From the NCBI RefSeq assembly GCF_004117055.1, contig NZ_CP026363.1:2596001-2660000 (forward strand): a stretch of DNA of 64,000 nucleotides, in the 5' to 3' direction. Below the pieces are notes generated by a model that saw only the letters and a program-made list of their open reading frames with translations, ran no database searches and was not told the DNA's origin. Position 1 is the stretch's first letter. Each line of letters starts with the position of its first letter. Source of the DNA: Brevibacillus agri (GTDB taxonomy: Bacteria; Bacillota; Bacilli; Brevibacillales; Brevibacillaceae). Of this stretch, positions 34,465 to 43,621 are shown piece by piece. The translations under genes were made by a program, and so were the position numbers.

Positions 34465-34878
34465 ATGCTGGAGAGCTATCATCTGCAGGTCCTAGAGAGA
34501 GCGATGAATGCCGCGACGTTGCGGCACCGGACGATCGCGAACAATCTTGCCAACATCGATACCCCTCAATTCAAAAGTCAACAGGTAATTTTTGAGGGCT
34601 ATCTGCAAGAGGAACTAAATGGGCAAATAGGAAATGGGAAGCTTGCGGCTTATCGCACCGATCAACGCCATATTCCATTTGGCAATGCCGGCGGGGTTGC
34701 AATGCCTCAAGTCGTTTCCAATCCGAATAGCTACGTGCAGAACAGCGGGAATGATGTCGATCTGGAAGCAGAGACAACAGAGCTGGCGAAAAACCAGATC
34801 TGGTACAGCGGCTTAACACAACTGACAGCAGGGCATTTCCAGAAGCTGCGCAGTGTCATTGAGGGTGGAGGGAAATAA
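34465..34878 (+). CDS. flgB: Flagellar basal-body rod protein FlgB
   Basis: FlgB is the proximal rod subunit. The 137-residue protein has the family start HLQVLERAMNAATLRHRTIANNLANIDTPQF and the C-terminal helix LAKNQIWYSGLTQLTAGHFQKLRSVI. It is the first gene of the operon, after GGGGGAGAAGG. flgC follows after 2 bases. Confidence 0.97.
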   Translation: MLESYHLQVLERAMNAATLRHRTIANNLANIDTPQFKSQQVIFEGYLQEELNGQIGNGKLAAYRTDQRHIPFGNAGGVAMPQVVSNPNSYVQNSGNDVDLEAETTELAKNQIWYSGLTQLTAGHFQKLRSVIEGGGK

Positions 34879-34880
34879 CG

Positions 34881-35339
34881 ATGAGCTTGTTTCAAGGAAT
34901 TAATACGAGTGCCTCTGCATTGACTGCCAATCGCTTGCGCCTGGATACGATCGCGTCGAATATTGCGAACGCAGAAACGACACGCGCGAGTTTTGTCGAT
35001 GGCAAGTGGCAGCCGTACCGTCGAAAAATGGTCGAATTGTCACCCCGCTCGACCCAATCGTTCGACAGCTTTCTGCAGGCGGCAGTGGGAACTGTTTCTG
35101 GCAGTGGCGGAGAACAAGGGGTAAGAGTCACGGCCATTCAGGAGGACACCACGCCATTTAAACGCGTATATGACCCTGCTCATCCCGATGCGGATCAAGA
35201 GGGCTACGTGCTTTTGCCGAATGTCGATCCGATGAAGGAAATGGTCGACCTGATCTCGGCATCACGATCCTATGAGGCCAACGTGACAGCTTTAAACGCA
35301 AGCAAGGCGATGATGTTGAAAGCATTGGAAATCAAATAA
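34881..35339 (+). CDS. flgC: Flagellar basal-body rod protein FlgC
   Basis: Rod subunit, 152 residues. The N-terminus has INTSASALTANRLRLDTIASNIANAETT and the C-terminus NVDPMKEMVDLISASRSYEANVTALNASKAM, both typical of rod proteins. The ribosome binding site lies in the flgB end (GGAGGG). Confidence 0.97.
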   Translation: MSLFQGINTSASALTANRLRLDTIASNIANAETTRASFVDGKWQPYRRKMVELSPRSTQSFDSFLQAAVGTVSGSGGEQGVRVTAIQEDTTPFKRVYDPAHPDADQEGYVLLPNVDPMKEMVDLISASRSYEANVTALNASKAMMLKALEIK

Positions 35340-35358
35340 AGCAGGTGAACAATAAAAG

Positions 35359-35658
35359 ATGGACATAAACGCACTTTCCCAAACGGTTCCGGTTCGGACG
35401 CCTGTCGCAAACAAACTGCCAACGCCTGCCGAAGTGACAAAAGACTTTTCGTCGTACTTGACGGACGCGCTAAGCCAGGTGAATCAGGCTCAAGTAGAAT
35501 CGGCAAATCTTGCAGATCGATTCGCTGCCGGAGAAATTACGGATGTGCATCAATTGACAGTCGCCGGACAAAAAGCTTCCGTGATGCTGCAATTGACCAT
35601 GCAAGTCCGGAATAAAATGATCGAGTCCTACCAAGAAATCATGCGAATGCCGATTTGA
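35359..35658 (+). CDS. fliE: Flagellar hook-basal body complex protein FliE
   Basis: FliE joins the MS ring to the rod. The 99-residue protein has the C-terminal signature ANLADRFAAGEITDVHQLTVAGQKASVMLQLTMQVRNKMIESYQEIMRM. The N-terminus is short and unordered, as usual. Confidence 0.95.
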   Translation: MDINALSQTVPVRTPVANKLPTPAEVTKDFSSYLTDALSQVNQAQVESANLADRFAAGEITDVHQLTVAGQKASVMLQLTMQVRNKMIESYQEIMRMPI

Positions 35659-35687
35659 TTGTCGTTTTATCCAGTGAGAGGTGAATC

Positions 35688-37274
35688 ATGAACGAACGTT
35701 TAGCTTTATACAGAAATCAGCTTACGTCTAAATGGAACCAGTTTTCCAAGAAACAAAAATGGATGATTGCCGGAATCTCGCTTTTTCTGCTAATTTCGCT
35801 GGGCTTATACATATACATCGCTTCTCAGCCGGTCTACAAGCCACTCTACGATCAGAGACTGAGCGAGCAAGAAATCGGCGCAATCAAAAAAGAACTTGAA
35901 GGCCAGCAGATTCCGTACCGGATTACGGGAAATGGGACAAGCATTGAAGTACCGGAAAAAATGGCACAGGATGTCATCGTCGATCTGGCCGCACAAGGAA
36001 TCCCCAGCCAGGCAGGCATCAACTCTGAGATTTTTTCCAATACGCTCGGTGTTACCGACAGGCAATTCGATGTGATGAAAAAAGAAGCGTTGCAACAAGA
36101 GCTGCGCAAAATGCTCGAACGTGTGAAAGGCGTGCGCTCGGCACAAGTGATGATTACACTGCCGCAGGAAAGTGTTTGGGTGACAGAGACACCGGATACG
36201 GCAACGGCATCGGTCATCGTCGACGTGGAACCGGGTACGACGCTCGATCAAAAGCAGATTAACTCGCTGTATTTGCTCGTTTCCCGAAGCGTTCCGAAAT
36301 TGCCGATGGACGCCATCGCGATTACGGACCAATACTCGAATCCGCTGGAACGCGCGGAAGGCAACGAAGCAGAAGGAACATTAAGCAGCTTCAAACAGCA
36401 AGAGGCAATCAAGTCCGAGGTTGAGAAGAAGATTCAACAAAACCTGTATAACTTGCTTGGAACGATTATGGGCCGAGACAAAGTGATTGTGCACGCATTT
36501 ATCAAAATGAATTTTGATAAGGAAAACCGCGTGGAAAATCTCGTGGAGGCGCCCGACAAAGAGAACAACGAAGGACTTATCATCTCTTCTCAAAAATTAT
36601 CAAAAGCTTTCTCGGGTCAAGGCCAACCGCCGGGGGGCATCGCCGGAACAGGCGCGAATGCAGTCCCCAACTACCCAGGGAACAATCCTCAGGGCAGCAA
36701 CAGTCAGTATGAAGAACTGAATGATACCATTAACCGCGAAGTCAATCGAATCACGCGAAATGTTACACTAAGCCCGTACAAGATTGAAGATTTGACGATC
36801 AACGTAGGGGTCGAACCGCCGACTGGCGGAGAATTAGATGCTGCTACAATCGAAAGTATCAAACAGGTACTGCGCAATGTCGTCCGTGTGACACTGAGCG
36901 ACAGAGCGACCGATTTGAGCGAAGAAGAACTGGACAAACACATTTCCGTTCTCCCACGTCAATTTTCTGGCAAAGTGGCTGTCGAAGAATCCAGTGCACT
37001 CAGCCCGGCTGTATTGTGGACCGTTGGTGGTATTGCCGTGCTGGCTCTCGCCGCTGTAGCCTTCCTCATCATCCGCAGACGCAACCAGGCGAAGCAGGAA
37101 CAGGAAGAAGAAATGTCAGACTTGCTGGCTCCAAACCAACCTGCCGAAATTCCTGACTTGATCTATCAGGAAGATGGAGACCAGGTCGTGGTCAGAAAAC
37201 AGCTTGAAAAATTGGCGCGAAGCAAGCCGGATGAATTTGTTGTTCTGCTTCGTACTTGGCTAGCAGAAGATTAA
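35688..37274 (+). CDS. fliF: Flagellar M-ring protein FliF
   Basis: FliF forms the MS ring in the membrane. The 528-residue protein has a membrane helix at about residues 27-47 (MIAGISLFLLISLGLYIYI), the ring-building domains (VYKPLYDQRLSEQEIGAIK, PSQAGINSEIF), a second helix near 445-465 (LWTVGGIAVLALAAVAFLII) and a C-terminal tail that binds FliG. A Gly/Pro/Asn-rich loop lies at about 310-335. The ribosome binding site is GAGAGGTG. FliG follows after a short gap. Confidence 0.97.
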   Translation: MNERLALYRNQLTSKWNQFSKKQKWMIAGISLFLLISLGLYIYIASQPVYKPLYDQRLSEQEIGAIKKELEGQQIPYRITGNGTSIEVPEKMAQDVIVDLAAQGIPSQAGINSEIFSNTLGVTDRQFDVMKKEALQQELRKMLERVKGVRSAQVMITLPQESVWVTETPDTATASVIVDVEPGTTLDQKQINSLYLLVSRSVPKLPMDAIAITDQYSNPLERAEGNEAEGTLSSFKQQEAIKSEVEKKIQQNLYNLLGTIMGRDKVIVHAFIKMNFDKENRVENLVEAPDKENNEGLIISSQKLSKAFSGQGQPPGGIAGTGANAVPNYPGNNPQGSNSQYEELNDTINREVNRITRNVTLSPYKIEDLTINVGVEPPTGGELDAATIESIKQVLRNVVRVTLSDRATDLSEEELDKHISVLPRQFSGKVAVEESSALSPAVLWTVGGIAVLALAAVAFLIIRRRNQAKQEQEEEMSDLLAPNQPAEIPDLIYQEDGDQVVVRKQLEKLARSKPDEFVVLLRTWLAED

Positions 37275-37286
37275 GGAGTGAAAGAT

Positions 37287-38300
37287 ATGGCTCGCGGCGC
37301 TAAAGAGTTGTCGGGAAGACAGAAGGCGGCTATCCTCCTCATCTCACTAGGGCCGGAAATCTCTGCCCAGGTGTTCAAGCATTTGCGTGAGGATGAGATT
37401 GAGCAGTTGACATTGGAAATTGCCAATGTGCGAAAAGTAGATACTGATGAAAAAGATAAAATCTTGGCTGAATTTCACCAAATCGCCGTAGCGAAGGAAG
37501 TCATTTCGCAAGGCGGCATTACGTACGCAAAAGAAATTTTGCAAAAAGCGCTGGGCGAGACGAAAGCGATGGATATCATCAATCGCTTGACGGCAAACCT
37601 GCAAGTGCGGCCGTTCGATTTTGCCAGGAAGGCAGATCCTGGTCAAATTTTAAACTTCATCCAAAACGAGCATCCGCAGACCATTGCACTGGTGCTTTCT
37701 TATCTCGAACCGCAGCAGGCTGCGATGATTTTGTCGGCTTTGCCGCAAGAGCGCCAGGCTGAGGTAGCGAAGCGGATTGCGACGATGGACAGCACTTCTC
37801 CGGAAGTGATCGCCCAGGTGGAGCAAGTCCTCGAGCAGAAGCTCTCGGCAACGGTGACACAGGATTATACGCAAGCTGGCGGGATCGAGGCAATCGTGGC
37901 AGTTCTCAATGGTGTCGATCGTGGGACGGAGCGCACGATTCTCGATTCTCTCGAAATTCAGGACCCCGAATTGGCCGAAGAAATCAAGAAGCGCATGTTT
38001 GTATTCGAAGATATCGCCACACTGGACAACCGCTCCATTCAGCGCGTCATCCGCGACGTGGAAAATGCGGATTTGCAGCTTTCGCTCAAAGTGTCCAGCG
38101 AAGAAGTTCGCGAAGTTATTTTCCGCAACATGTCCAAACGGATGGCGGACACTTTCAGAGAAGAAATGGAGTTCATGGGACCAGTTCGTCTGCGCGACGT
38201 CGAAGAAGCACAATCTCGTATCGTTGCGATTATCCGTCGCTTAGAGGAGGCTGGTGAGATCATCATCGCCCGCGGTGGAGGAGATGATATCATTGTCTAG
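37287..38300 (+). CDS. fliG: Flagellar motor switch protein FliG
   Basis: FliG is the C-ring protein that meets the stator and sets torque and direction. The 337-residue protein shows the N-terminal part (LSGRQKAAILLISLGPEISAQVFKHL), the EHPQTIALVLSYLEPQQAA armadillo segment and a C-terminal torque domain with charged helix (RLRDVEEAQSRIVAIIRRLEEAGEI). AAGGAG precedes ATG 37287; a GTG at 37278 overlaps that site. Its end overlaps fliH. Confidence 0.97.
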   Translation: MARGAKELSGRQKAAILLISLGPEISAQVFKHLREDEIEQLTLEIANVRKVDTDEKDKILAEFHQIAVAKEVISQGGITYAKEILQKALGETKAMDIINRLTANLQVRPFDFARKADPGQILNFIQNEHPQTIALVLSYLEPQQAAMILSALPQERQAEVAKRIATMDSTSPEVIAQVEQVLEQKLSATVTQDYTQAGGIEAIVAVLNGVDRGTERTILDSLEIQDPELAEEIKKRMFVFEDIATLDNRSIQRVIRDVENADLQLSLKVSSEEVREVIFRNMSKRMADTFREEMEFMGPVRLRDVEEAQSRIVAIIRRLEEAGEIIIARGGGDDIIV

Positions 38301-39102
38301 GATCATTAAAGTGGCGAATTATCGGCCTTCAGAGGACTCTGTCCTCCTCTCGGTGACGCCTGTACCACCTAAGACGGAAAGTGATCCCGAAAGGTTGCAA
38401 AAAAATCTACAAATTTTTCAAGAAGCTGAAATAGAGGCCAAAACGATTCTGGCAGACGCGGAAGAAACCGCGCAAACCATTCTCCGCCAAGCGATAGAAG
38501 AGGCCGAACAACTGAAGCAGGAAGCCTCGCTGGAGATTCAGCAATGGTGGGAGCAGAAACAGCAGGAGGCTGCCCAGTTGTTCAGCTCGACGCAGGAGCA
38601 AGCGACGGCCGAAGGACACGAAAAAGGCTTTGCAGAAGGCAAGCAGCAAGCGTACGAGGAAGAGACGCAAGCACTCGCCGAGGCGCGTGCGATTCTGGAG
38701 CAGGCATACAGCAGCAAGCAGCAGATCATCGCGGAAGCAGAGCCGTTTTTGGTAGAGCTGGCCCTGGAAATCGCCAAAAAAATTATCGGACAGGAACTGC
38801 AGCAAAATCCGGAGCAGGTGCTGGAAATTGCGAAAAAAGCGCTGCGGCGCTCGCGAGTCCACGGCGAGATCACGATCTGCGTCAACCACAACTACTTCCA
38901 TTACGTTTCCGAGCATCGCCCCCAACTGCTGGCGTTGCTGGAAGGACAGGCGGAGCTTTCCATCTATCCGGACTACACGATAGCAGATGGCGGCTGTGTC
39001 ATTCGCACACAGCTCGGAAGCGTGGACGCACGGGTGGATACACAACTAGAAGAGATCAAACAAGCATTGCTTGCGATTGCCGGAGGAAGTGAGTCCCGAT
39101 GA
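38293..39102 (+). CDS. fliH: Flagellar assembly protein FliH
   Basis: FliH regulates the export ATPase FliI. The 269-residue protein has an N-terminal LSRIIKVANYRP start, a long Glu/Gln/Ala coiled coil (about 35-150) and a globular end (ALEIAKKIIGQEL, DYTIADGGCVIRTQLGSVDARVDTQLEEI). The preferred TTG start at 38293 has GGAGGAG at good distance and overlaps fliG by 8 bases; ATG 38284 sits directly on that site and is the alternative. fliI overlaps by ATGA. Confidence 0.92.
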   Translation: MSRIIKVANYRPSEDSVLLSVTPVPPKTESDPERLQKNLQIFQEAEIEAKTILADAEETAQTILRQAIEEAEQLKQEASLEIQQWWEQKQQEAAQLFSSTQEQATAEGHEKGFAEGKQQAYEEETQALAEARAILEQAYSSKQQIIAEAEPFLVELALEIAKKIIGQELQQNPEQVLEIAKKALRRSRVHGEITICVNHNYFHYVSEHRPQLLALLEGQAELSIYPDYTIADGGCVIRTQLGSVDARVDTQLEEIKQALLAIAGGSESR

Positions 39103-40418
39103 GCATCCTGGACATATCCAAGTACAGACAGGCGCTGTATGAGCTCGATCCGCTACGCGTGAACGGGAAAGTGACACAGGTGGTCGGCCTGACCATCGAG
39201 TCGCAAGGACCCGAAGTGAAGCTCGGCGAGATTTGCCATCTGTACCCGACGAACAGCAAAGAGCCGATTATCGCCGAAGTGGTTGGTTTTCGGGAAAACA
39301 AAGTGCTGCTGATGCCGCTTGGCGAGCTGACAGCCATCGGACCGGGCTGCGACGTTGTGGCGACGGGCCGATCGCTGGAAGTAAAAGTAGGGCCGGAAAT
39401 ACTCGGCTCGGTGCTGGATGGACTGGGCAGGCCGTATCAAGGGACGCTGCCGCTCGGACTGGCTTCCTATCCGACGAACAACCTCCCGCCGAACCCGATC
39501 CTGCGCCCGCGCATCAAGGAGCCGCTCAGCGTCGGCGTACGCGCCATAGACGGACTTTTGACGGTCGGAAAAGGACAACGTGTCGGCATCTTTGCCGGAT
39601 CAGGGGTAGGGAAAAGTACTCTGATGGGGATGATCGCCCGCAATACGACGGCGGACATCAACGTCATCGGGCTGATCGGGGAGCGCGGACGCGAAGTCAT
39701 GGAGTTTATTGAACGCGATCTGGGGGAAGAAGGGCTAAAGAGGTCTGTCGTCGTCGTCGCCACTTCCGACCAGCCGGCCATGATTCGCATCAAGGGAGCC
39801 TTGATTGCGACCTCGATCGCCGAATATTTCCGGGATCGCGGACTGAATGTGATGCTGATGATGGATTCTGTCACCCGGTTTGCCATGGCGCAGCGGGAAG
39901 TGGGACTAGCCATCGGAGAGCCTCCAGCCACACGCGGCTACACCCCGTCCGTGTTCGCCCTGATGCCGAAGCTGATGGAGCGGGCAGGAACGGCCGACAA
40001 AGGCAGCATCACGGCGTTTTACACGGTACTCGTCGACTCGGATGACATGAACGATCCGATTGCGGATACGGCGAGGGGAATTTTGGACGGACACATTGTC
40101 CTCGACCGGAAAATCGCACAAAAAGGCCATTTTCCTGCCATTGATGTGATGGCAAGCGTCAGCCGCGTCATGTCGGAAATCGTCTCGGACGAGCACAAGG
40201 AAGCCGCCAGACAGTTGAAAAAGCATCTGGCGACATTCCGGGAAGCGGAAGACTTGATTAACATCGGAGCGTACAAGCCAGGATCAAACCGCGACATTGA
40301 TGCCGCGATCCGCTATAAAGACATCATTTCTGAGTTTACGGCCCAAGGCACACATGAGCCCTCGACCCTTCAAAGCGCAATCAAGGCGCTGTTAGCCCAT
40401 TTCGGAGGAGTGGACTAG
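39099..40418 (+). CDS. fliI: Flagellum-specific ATPase FliI
   Basis: This is the ATPase of the flagellar type III export apparatus, related to F1-beta. The 439-residue protein has Walker A GIFAGSGVGKSTLMGM near residue 166, Walker B LNVMLMMDSVTRFAMAQRE, EPPATRGYTPSVFA, and the DMNDPIADTARGILDGHIVL segment. ATGA overlap with fliH suggests coupling; fliJ follows one base after the stop. Confidence 0.98.
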   Translation: MSILDISKYRQALYELDPLRVNGKVTQVVGLTIESQGPEVKLGEICHLYPTNSKEPIIAEVVGFRENKVLLMPLGELTAIGPGCDVVATGRSLEVKVGPEILGSVLDGLGRPYQGTLPLGLASYPTNNLPPNPILRPRIKEPLSVGVRAIDGLLTVGKGQRVGIFAGSGVGKSTLMGMIARNTTADINVIGLIGERGREVMEFIERDLGEEGLKRSVVVVATSDQPAMIRIKGALIATSIAEYFRDRGLNVMLMMDSVTRFAMAQREVGLAIGEPPATRGYTPSVFALMPKLMERAGTADKGSITAFYTVLVDSDDMNDPIADTARGILDGHIVLDRKIAQKGHFPAIDVMASVSRVMSEIVSDEHKEAARQLKKHLATFREAEDLINIGAYKPGSNRDIDAAIRYKDIISEFTAQGTHEPSTLQSAIKALLAHFGGVD

Positions 40419-40419
40419 A

Positions 40420-40866
40420 GTGAAAGTGTTTCAGTTTCATCTCCAAAAAGTTCTGGATCTGAAGGAAAAAGAGAAAGAGCAGGCAGAGTGGGCATTTGGG
40501 AAATCGATTCAGCGCAAAAACGAAGAAGAGTGGAAACTTGTGCAATTGACTGAACAGCATGATGAGATGACCCATATGCTTGAGGAAGCGCAAATGCAGA
40601 CGTGCAGCGCGGCGCAGCTTATCTCTATCGCGCAGTACCAGCAAGCGGTAGCCCGCTCGATTACGAGGCAGCAACGAACCTTGCGCGGGTGTGAGCAGGA
40701 CGTGGAGCGCTGTCAGTCCCATTTGACCGAGAGAATGAAAGAGTCCCAGTTGTGGCAACGACTGCGGGAAAAATCTCTCCATCAATTTCTCGACGAGCAG
40801 AGACAGCGTGAGCAAAAAGAAATGGATGAGATCGGCACGCAGCTCTATCTTCGCCGCAGCAACTAA
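40420..40866 (+). CDS. fliJ: Flagellar export protein FliJ
   Basis: FliJ is the coiled-coil stalk/chaperone that links FliI to FlhA. The 148-residue protein is almost wholly helical and charged (FQFHLQKVLDLKEKEKEQAEWAF ... QQRTLRGCEQDVERCQ ... EQKEMDEIGTQLYLRR). The start is GTG after GGAGGAG with a spacing near 10. It lies directly between fliI and ylxF, the standard order. Confidence 0.93.
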   Translation: MKVFQFHLQKVLDLKEKEKEQAEWAFGKSIQRKNEEEWKLVQLTEQHDEMTHMLEEAQMQTCSAAQLISIAQYQQAVARSITRQQRTLRGCEQDVERCQSHLTERMKESQLWQRLREKSLHQFLDEQRQREQKEMDEIGTQLYLRRSN

Positions 40867-40878
40867 GGGAGGTACCAG

Positions 40879-41793
40879 ATGGAAGAAATCCAAGAAGAAC
40901 GGGAATACGGCAGGTTGGAATGGTTTTTTTACATGATCGTCATTCCTGCACTGTTTGCCAGCCTCCTTGGCGGCGTTCTCCTGAGCTTGCTGGGAGTGAA
41001 CGTGCTAGGGAATGTTCTCCACTGGGCTAACTCCATACCGTACGTGGAAAAGCTCGTCCCGGACGAATACGACACGCTGTCCGGTGAGGAGGAAAAGAAA
41101 GAACCAGACACGGAGAAGCAAGTGGCGACCCTGCAGCAAGACCAGGCGAAAAATCAGCAGCAAATTTCCGCGCTGAAAGAAGAAGCAGCGAAAAAAGACG
41201 CCACGATTCAAGCGCTGGAAAAGCAGGTGCAAGACTTGAACAAGCTCATGGAGGAACAAAGAGCCAGCGAAGAGGAGCGGCAAAAGCAGTTTACGGACCT
41301 CGCCAAAGTGTACACGACGATGTCAGCGAAAAACGCAGCAGCCATCATCGAAAATTTGAGCCTGGACGAGTCTGTCGCGGTCATGACCAAAATGAAGCCC
41401 AATCAGCGCGCAGACATTTTGGCAAAGATGGACCCGAAAAAAGCGGCAGACATTTCGATACTGCTGAAAGATTCTGTTGTCAACAAGGACGACGACATTG
41501 CGGCCTTGCAACAGCGGGTTCAGGTGCTGACAAAGGCGCTTAGCGAGACGCGCAGCGGCTCTTCCTCCAGCGCAAACGACCAGGCACTGAGCGAGACATT
41601 CGCGCAGATGCCAGCAGAAGATTCTGCCGCGGTCATTCGCTCGCTCATGAGTACGAACAAGAGCAGAGCGCTTACCCTCTTAAAAGAAATGCCTGCGGAC
41701 AAGCGGGCGCAAACACTCTCTGCGATCGCCAAGGAAGACAAAAAAGAGAAAGACAATCTGGCGGCACGCATCACAGAAGAGTTGCTTCGATAA
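40879..41793 (+). CDS. ylxF: YlxF/MotE-like flagellar protein
   Basis: This 304-residue protein has one N-terminal membrane helix (MIVIPALFASLLGGVLLSLLG), a coiled coil (about 75-145), and two MgtE-N-like repeats (AAAIIENLSLDESVAVMTKMKPNQRADILAKM and, nearer the end, LSETFAQMPAEDSAAVIRSLM). This is the form of YlxF/MotE proteins of Bacilli; MotE stabilises stator or chaperone interactions in other bacteria. The role here is inferred. The ribosome binding site is GGGAGG. Confidence 0.88.
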   Translation: MEEIQEEREYGRLEWFFYMIVIPALFASLLGGVLLSLLGVNVLGNVLHWANSIPYVEKLVPDEYDTLSGEEEKKEPDTEKQVATLQQDQAKNQQQISALKEEAAKKDATIQALEKQVQDLNKLMEEQRASEEERQKQFTDLAKVYTTMSAKNAAAIIENLSLDESVAVMTKMKPNQRADILAKMDPKKAADISILLKDSVVNKDDDIAALQQRVQVLTKALSETRSGSSSSANDQALSETFAQMPAEDSAAVIRSLMSTNKSRALTLLKEMPADKRAQTLSAIAKEDKKEKDNLAARITEELLR

Positions 41794-41857
41794 CAAAAAG
41801 CATGGCTTTTCGTTGTCGTTTCCATAAGCAACAAATCCAAAAGAGGAGGTGAACGAG

Positions 41858-43099
41858 ATGAATGTAGCCAATCTGACTCCGCCAGTAGGTTCAGCCGGGA
41901 GCGTCACATCTGTCGGTGCTGCCACAGGCAATGGAGATGCTGGCATGGGGCAGTTGTTCTCTTTGCAAATGCTGCAAACTTTTGAAACGATGCTAGACTC
42001 CAAAGGGGCAGTTGCTTCTCCGGCAGGCTTGTCAGAGGAAGACCAGAAATTGCTCGATGAACTGATGGCGTTGATCGCTCAACTGCTTGCCGCAGGTCAG
42101 CAAGGAAACGCAGAACTGAACGAGCAAGTAGGCGAAAAGGCAGCAGCGGTTGAACAGCTTTTGGGCAAAGTGTCCGGACAAGGCATGGAGCTTGCCTCGC
42201 AGGCTGGAGTGGATCTCAAGCAACTTTTGTCCAAGCTTTCGCAAAAGGAAGCATCTGCCGATGAGATGGACAAGCTGGCCGCACTTCTCGAAGCACTGAA
42301 GAACCAAAAAGGCAATGAAAGCAAAGCGAAGCATGGCGCGCTGCCGCTGCGCTCCGAGACGATTCCCAATCTAAATGCATCGCAGCAAGAAGCGTTCAAG
42401 ACGATTTCGCCTTTGCGGATGAACCTCGGCCTGGCTGCCTACAAGCTGGAAGCGGGAGTATCTTCCCAACCGATCCAGCCGACGCTTTCCGGCAGTTTGC
42501 TGAATCAGGAAGGAAACCCGGAGGAATCGCTGCTGACGACAGCGAACCAAATTTCGGTTGTTTCCCAGCAAGCGCCTCAGACGCAAAGCGTGGCAAGTTT
42601 TCAACAGGCAGTCGGACAGACGCACCATGTGAACGCGAACCAATTGCCGCAGCAGCTTACCCAGCTTTTCGTTTCCAAGCTGCAACTAAGCGGCCATAAC
42701 GGTGTGCATGAAGCACGGCTGATCTTGAATCCGCAGTCGCTCGGGCAGGTGGACGTGACGATTACTTCGCACAACGGGGTAATTACCGCCCAGTTCCACG
42801 CCGAGACACAGGCCGGAAAAGATTTGCTCGACAACCAGCTTCCGCAATTGCGGCTGGCTTTGACGCAGCAAGGCTTGCAGGTCGATCGTCTGGAGGTCAA
42901 TCAACAGCAGGACACGGCATTCAGCTTCCAGCAACAGCGCGAGCAAGCCGGACAGCAGCGGGACAATCAGCAGCAACAGCAACAAAAACAGGCTGAACAA
43001 GAGTTTGCGCTAGAGGCGCTCGTAGACAGCAGTGAAACGAGCGAGTCGCTATGGAATCGCCTGCGGGAATCAGCCCGTGGAGTGGACGATCTCGTCTAG
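41858..43099 (+). CDS. fliK: Flagellar hook-length control protein FliK
   Basis: FliK measures hook length and flips FlhB specificity. The 413-residue protein has a variable N-terminal and middle region (Gln, Ala, Leu) and the conserved C-terminal domain (LFVSKLQLSGHNGVHEARLILNPQSLGQVDVTITSHNGVITAQFHAET, then LPQLRLALTQQGLQVDRLEV). A Gln-rich tail (residues about 355-395) follows. ATG 41858 is preceded by GAGGAGGTG; the GTG at 41849 sits inside that site. In the usual order flgD follows; here it does not. Confidence 0.93.
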   Translation: MNVANLTPPVGSAGSVTSVGAATGNGDAGMGQLFSLQMLQTFETMLDSKGAVASPAGLSEEDQKLLDELMALIAQLLAAGQQGNAELNEQVGEKAAAVEQLLGKVSGQGMELASQAGVDLKQLLSKLSQKEASADEMDKLAALLEALKNQKGNESKAKHGALPLRSETIPNLNASQQEAFKTISPLRMNLGLAAYKLEAGVSSQPIQPTLSGSLLNQEGNPEESLLTTANQISVVSQQAPQTQSVASFQQAVGQTHHVNANQLPQQLTQLFVSKLQLSGHNGVHEARLILNPQSLGQVDVTITSHNGVITAQFHAETQAGKDLLDNQLPQLRLALTQQGLQVDRLEVNQQQDTAFSFQQQREQAGQQRDNQQQQQQKQAEQEFALEALVDSSETSESLWNRLRESARGVDDLV

Positions 43100-43123
43100 G
43101 GATGGAATGAAGGAGGAAGCAGC

Positions 43124-43519
43124 ATGAACCATTTTCGTGTCGCGCAGCCCTATTTCCCTCCGAAACCGAATCACGTCACCAAAGCGGCTGCCCAGACAGC
43201 GCCGGGAGCCAGCAAAACGTTTCAACAGTACTTGACCGAATCGACGACTCCACATGCCAAAGCACAGCCACTTTCGTTCAGTCAGCATGCCATGAGCCGC
43301 CTGCAGCAACGTGGAATCGCGCTTGGAGGGCATCAGTTGGAACGTTTGGAGTCAGCGGTTCAAAAGGCAGCCTCCAAAGGGGCCAGAGAATCTCTCATCA
43401 TTATGGATAACGTGGCTTATGTCGTGAGCATCGTAAATCGGAAAATCATTACCGCTGTGGACGATGGCAGCATGAAGGACAATGTATTTACCAACATCGA
43501 CAGCGCCATCTTCGTATAA
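43124..43519 (+). CDS. Flagellar operon protein of the flg_new (TIGR02530) type
   Basis: This 131-residue protein sits between fliK and flgG. The C-terminal half FSQHAMSRLQQRGIALGGHQLERLESAVQKAASKGARESLIIMDNVAYVVSI and VDDGSMKDNVFTNIDSAIF match the small family of flagellar operon proteins found in Bacilli and Clostridia. Function is not established; the family is confined to flagellate species. The N-terminus (about 45 residues) is Pro/Ala-rich and disordered. The ribosome binding site is GAAGGAGG. Confidence 0.87.
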   Translation: MNHFRVAQPYFPPKPNHVTKAAAQTAPGASKTFQQYLTESTTPHAKAQPLSFSQHAMSRLQQRGIALGGHQLERLESAVQKAASKGARESLIIMDNVAYVVSIVNRKIITAVDDGSMKDNVFTNIDSAIFV

Positions 43520-43621
43520 ATGGCCTGTACGAGCGGGCTGGACCTCTCCGGAGGAAGCCTACGGGTTACCGAACGACAGAGGTAATCCAGACTTGTAAGA
43601 GAGCAGAGGAGGAGACAGATC

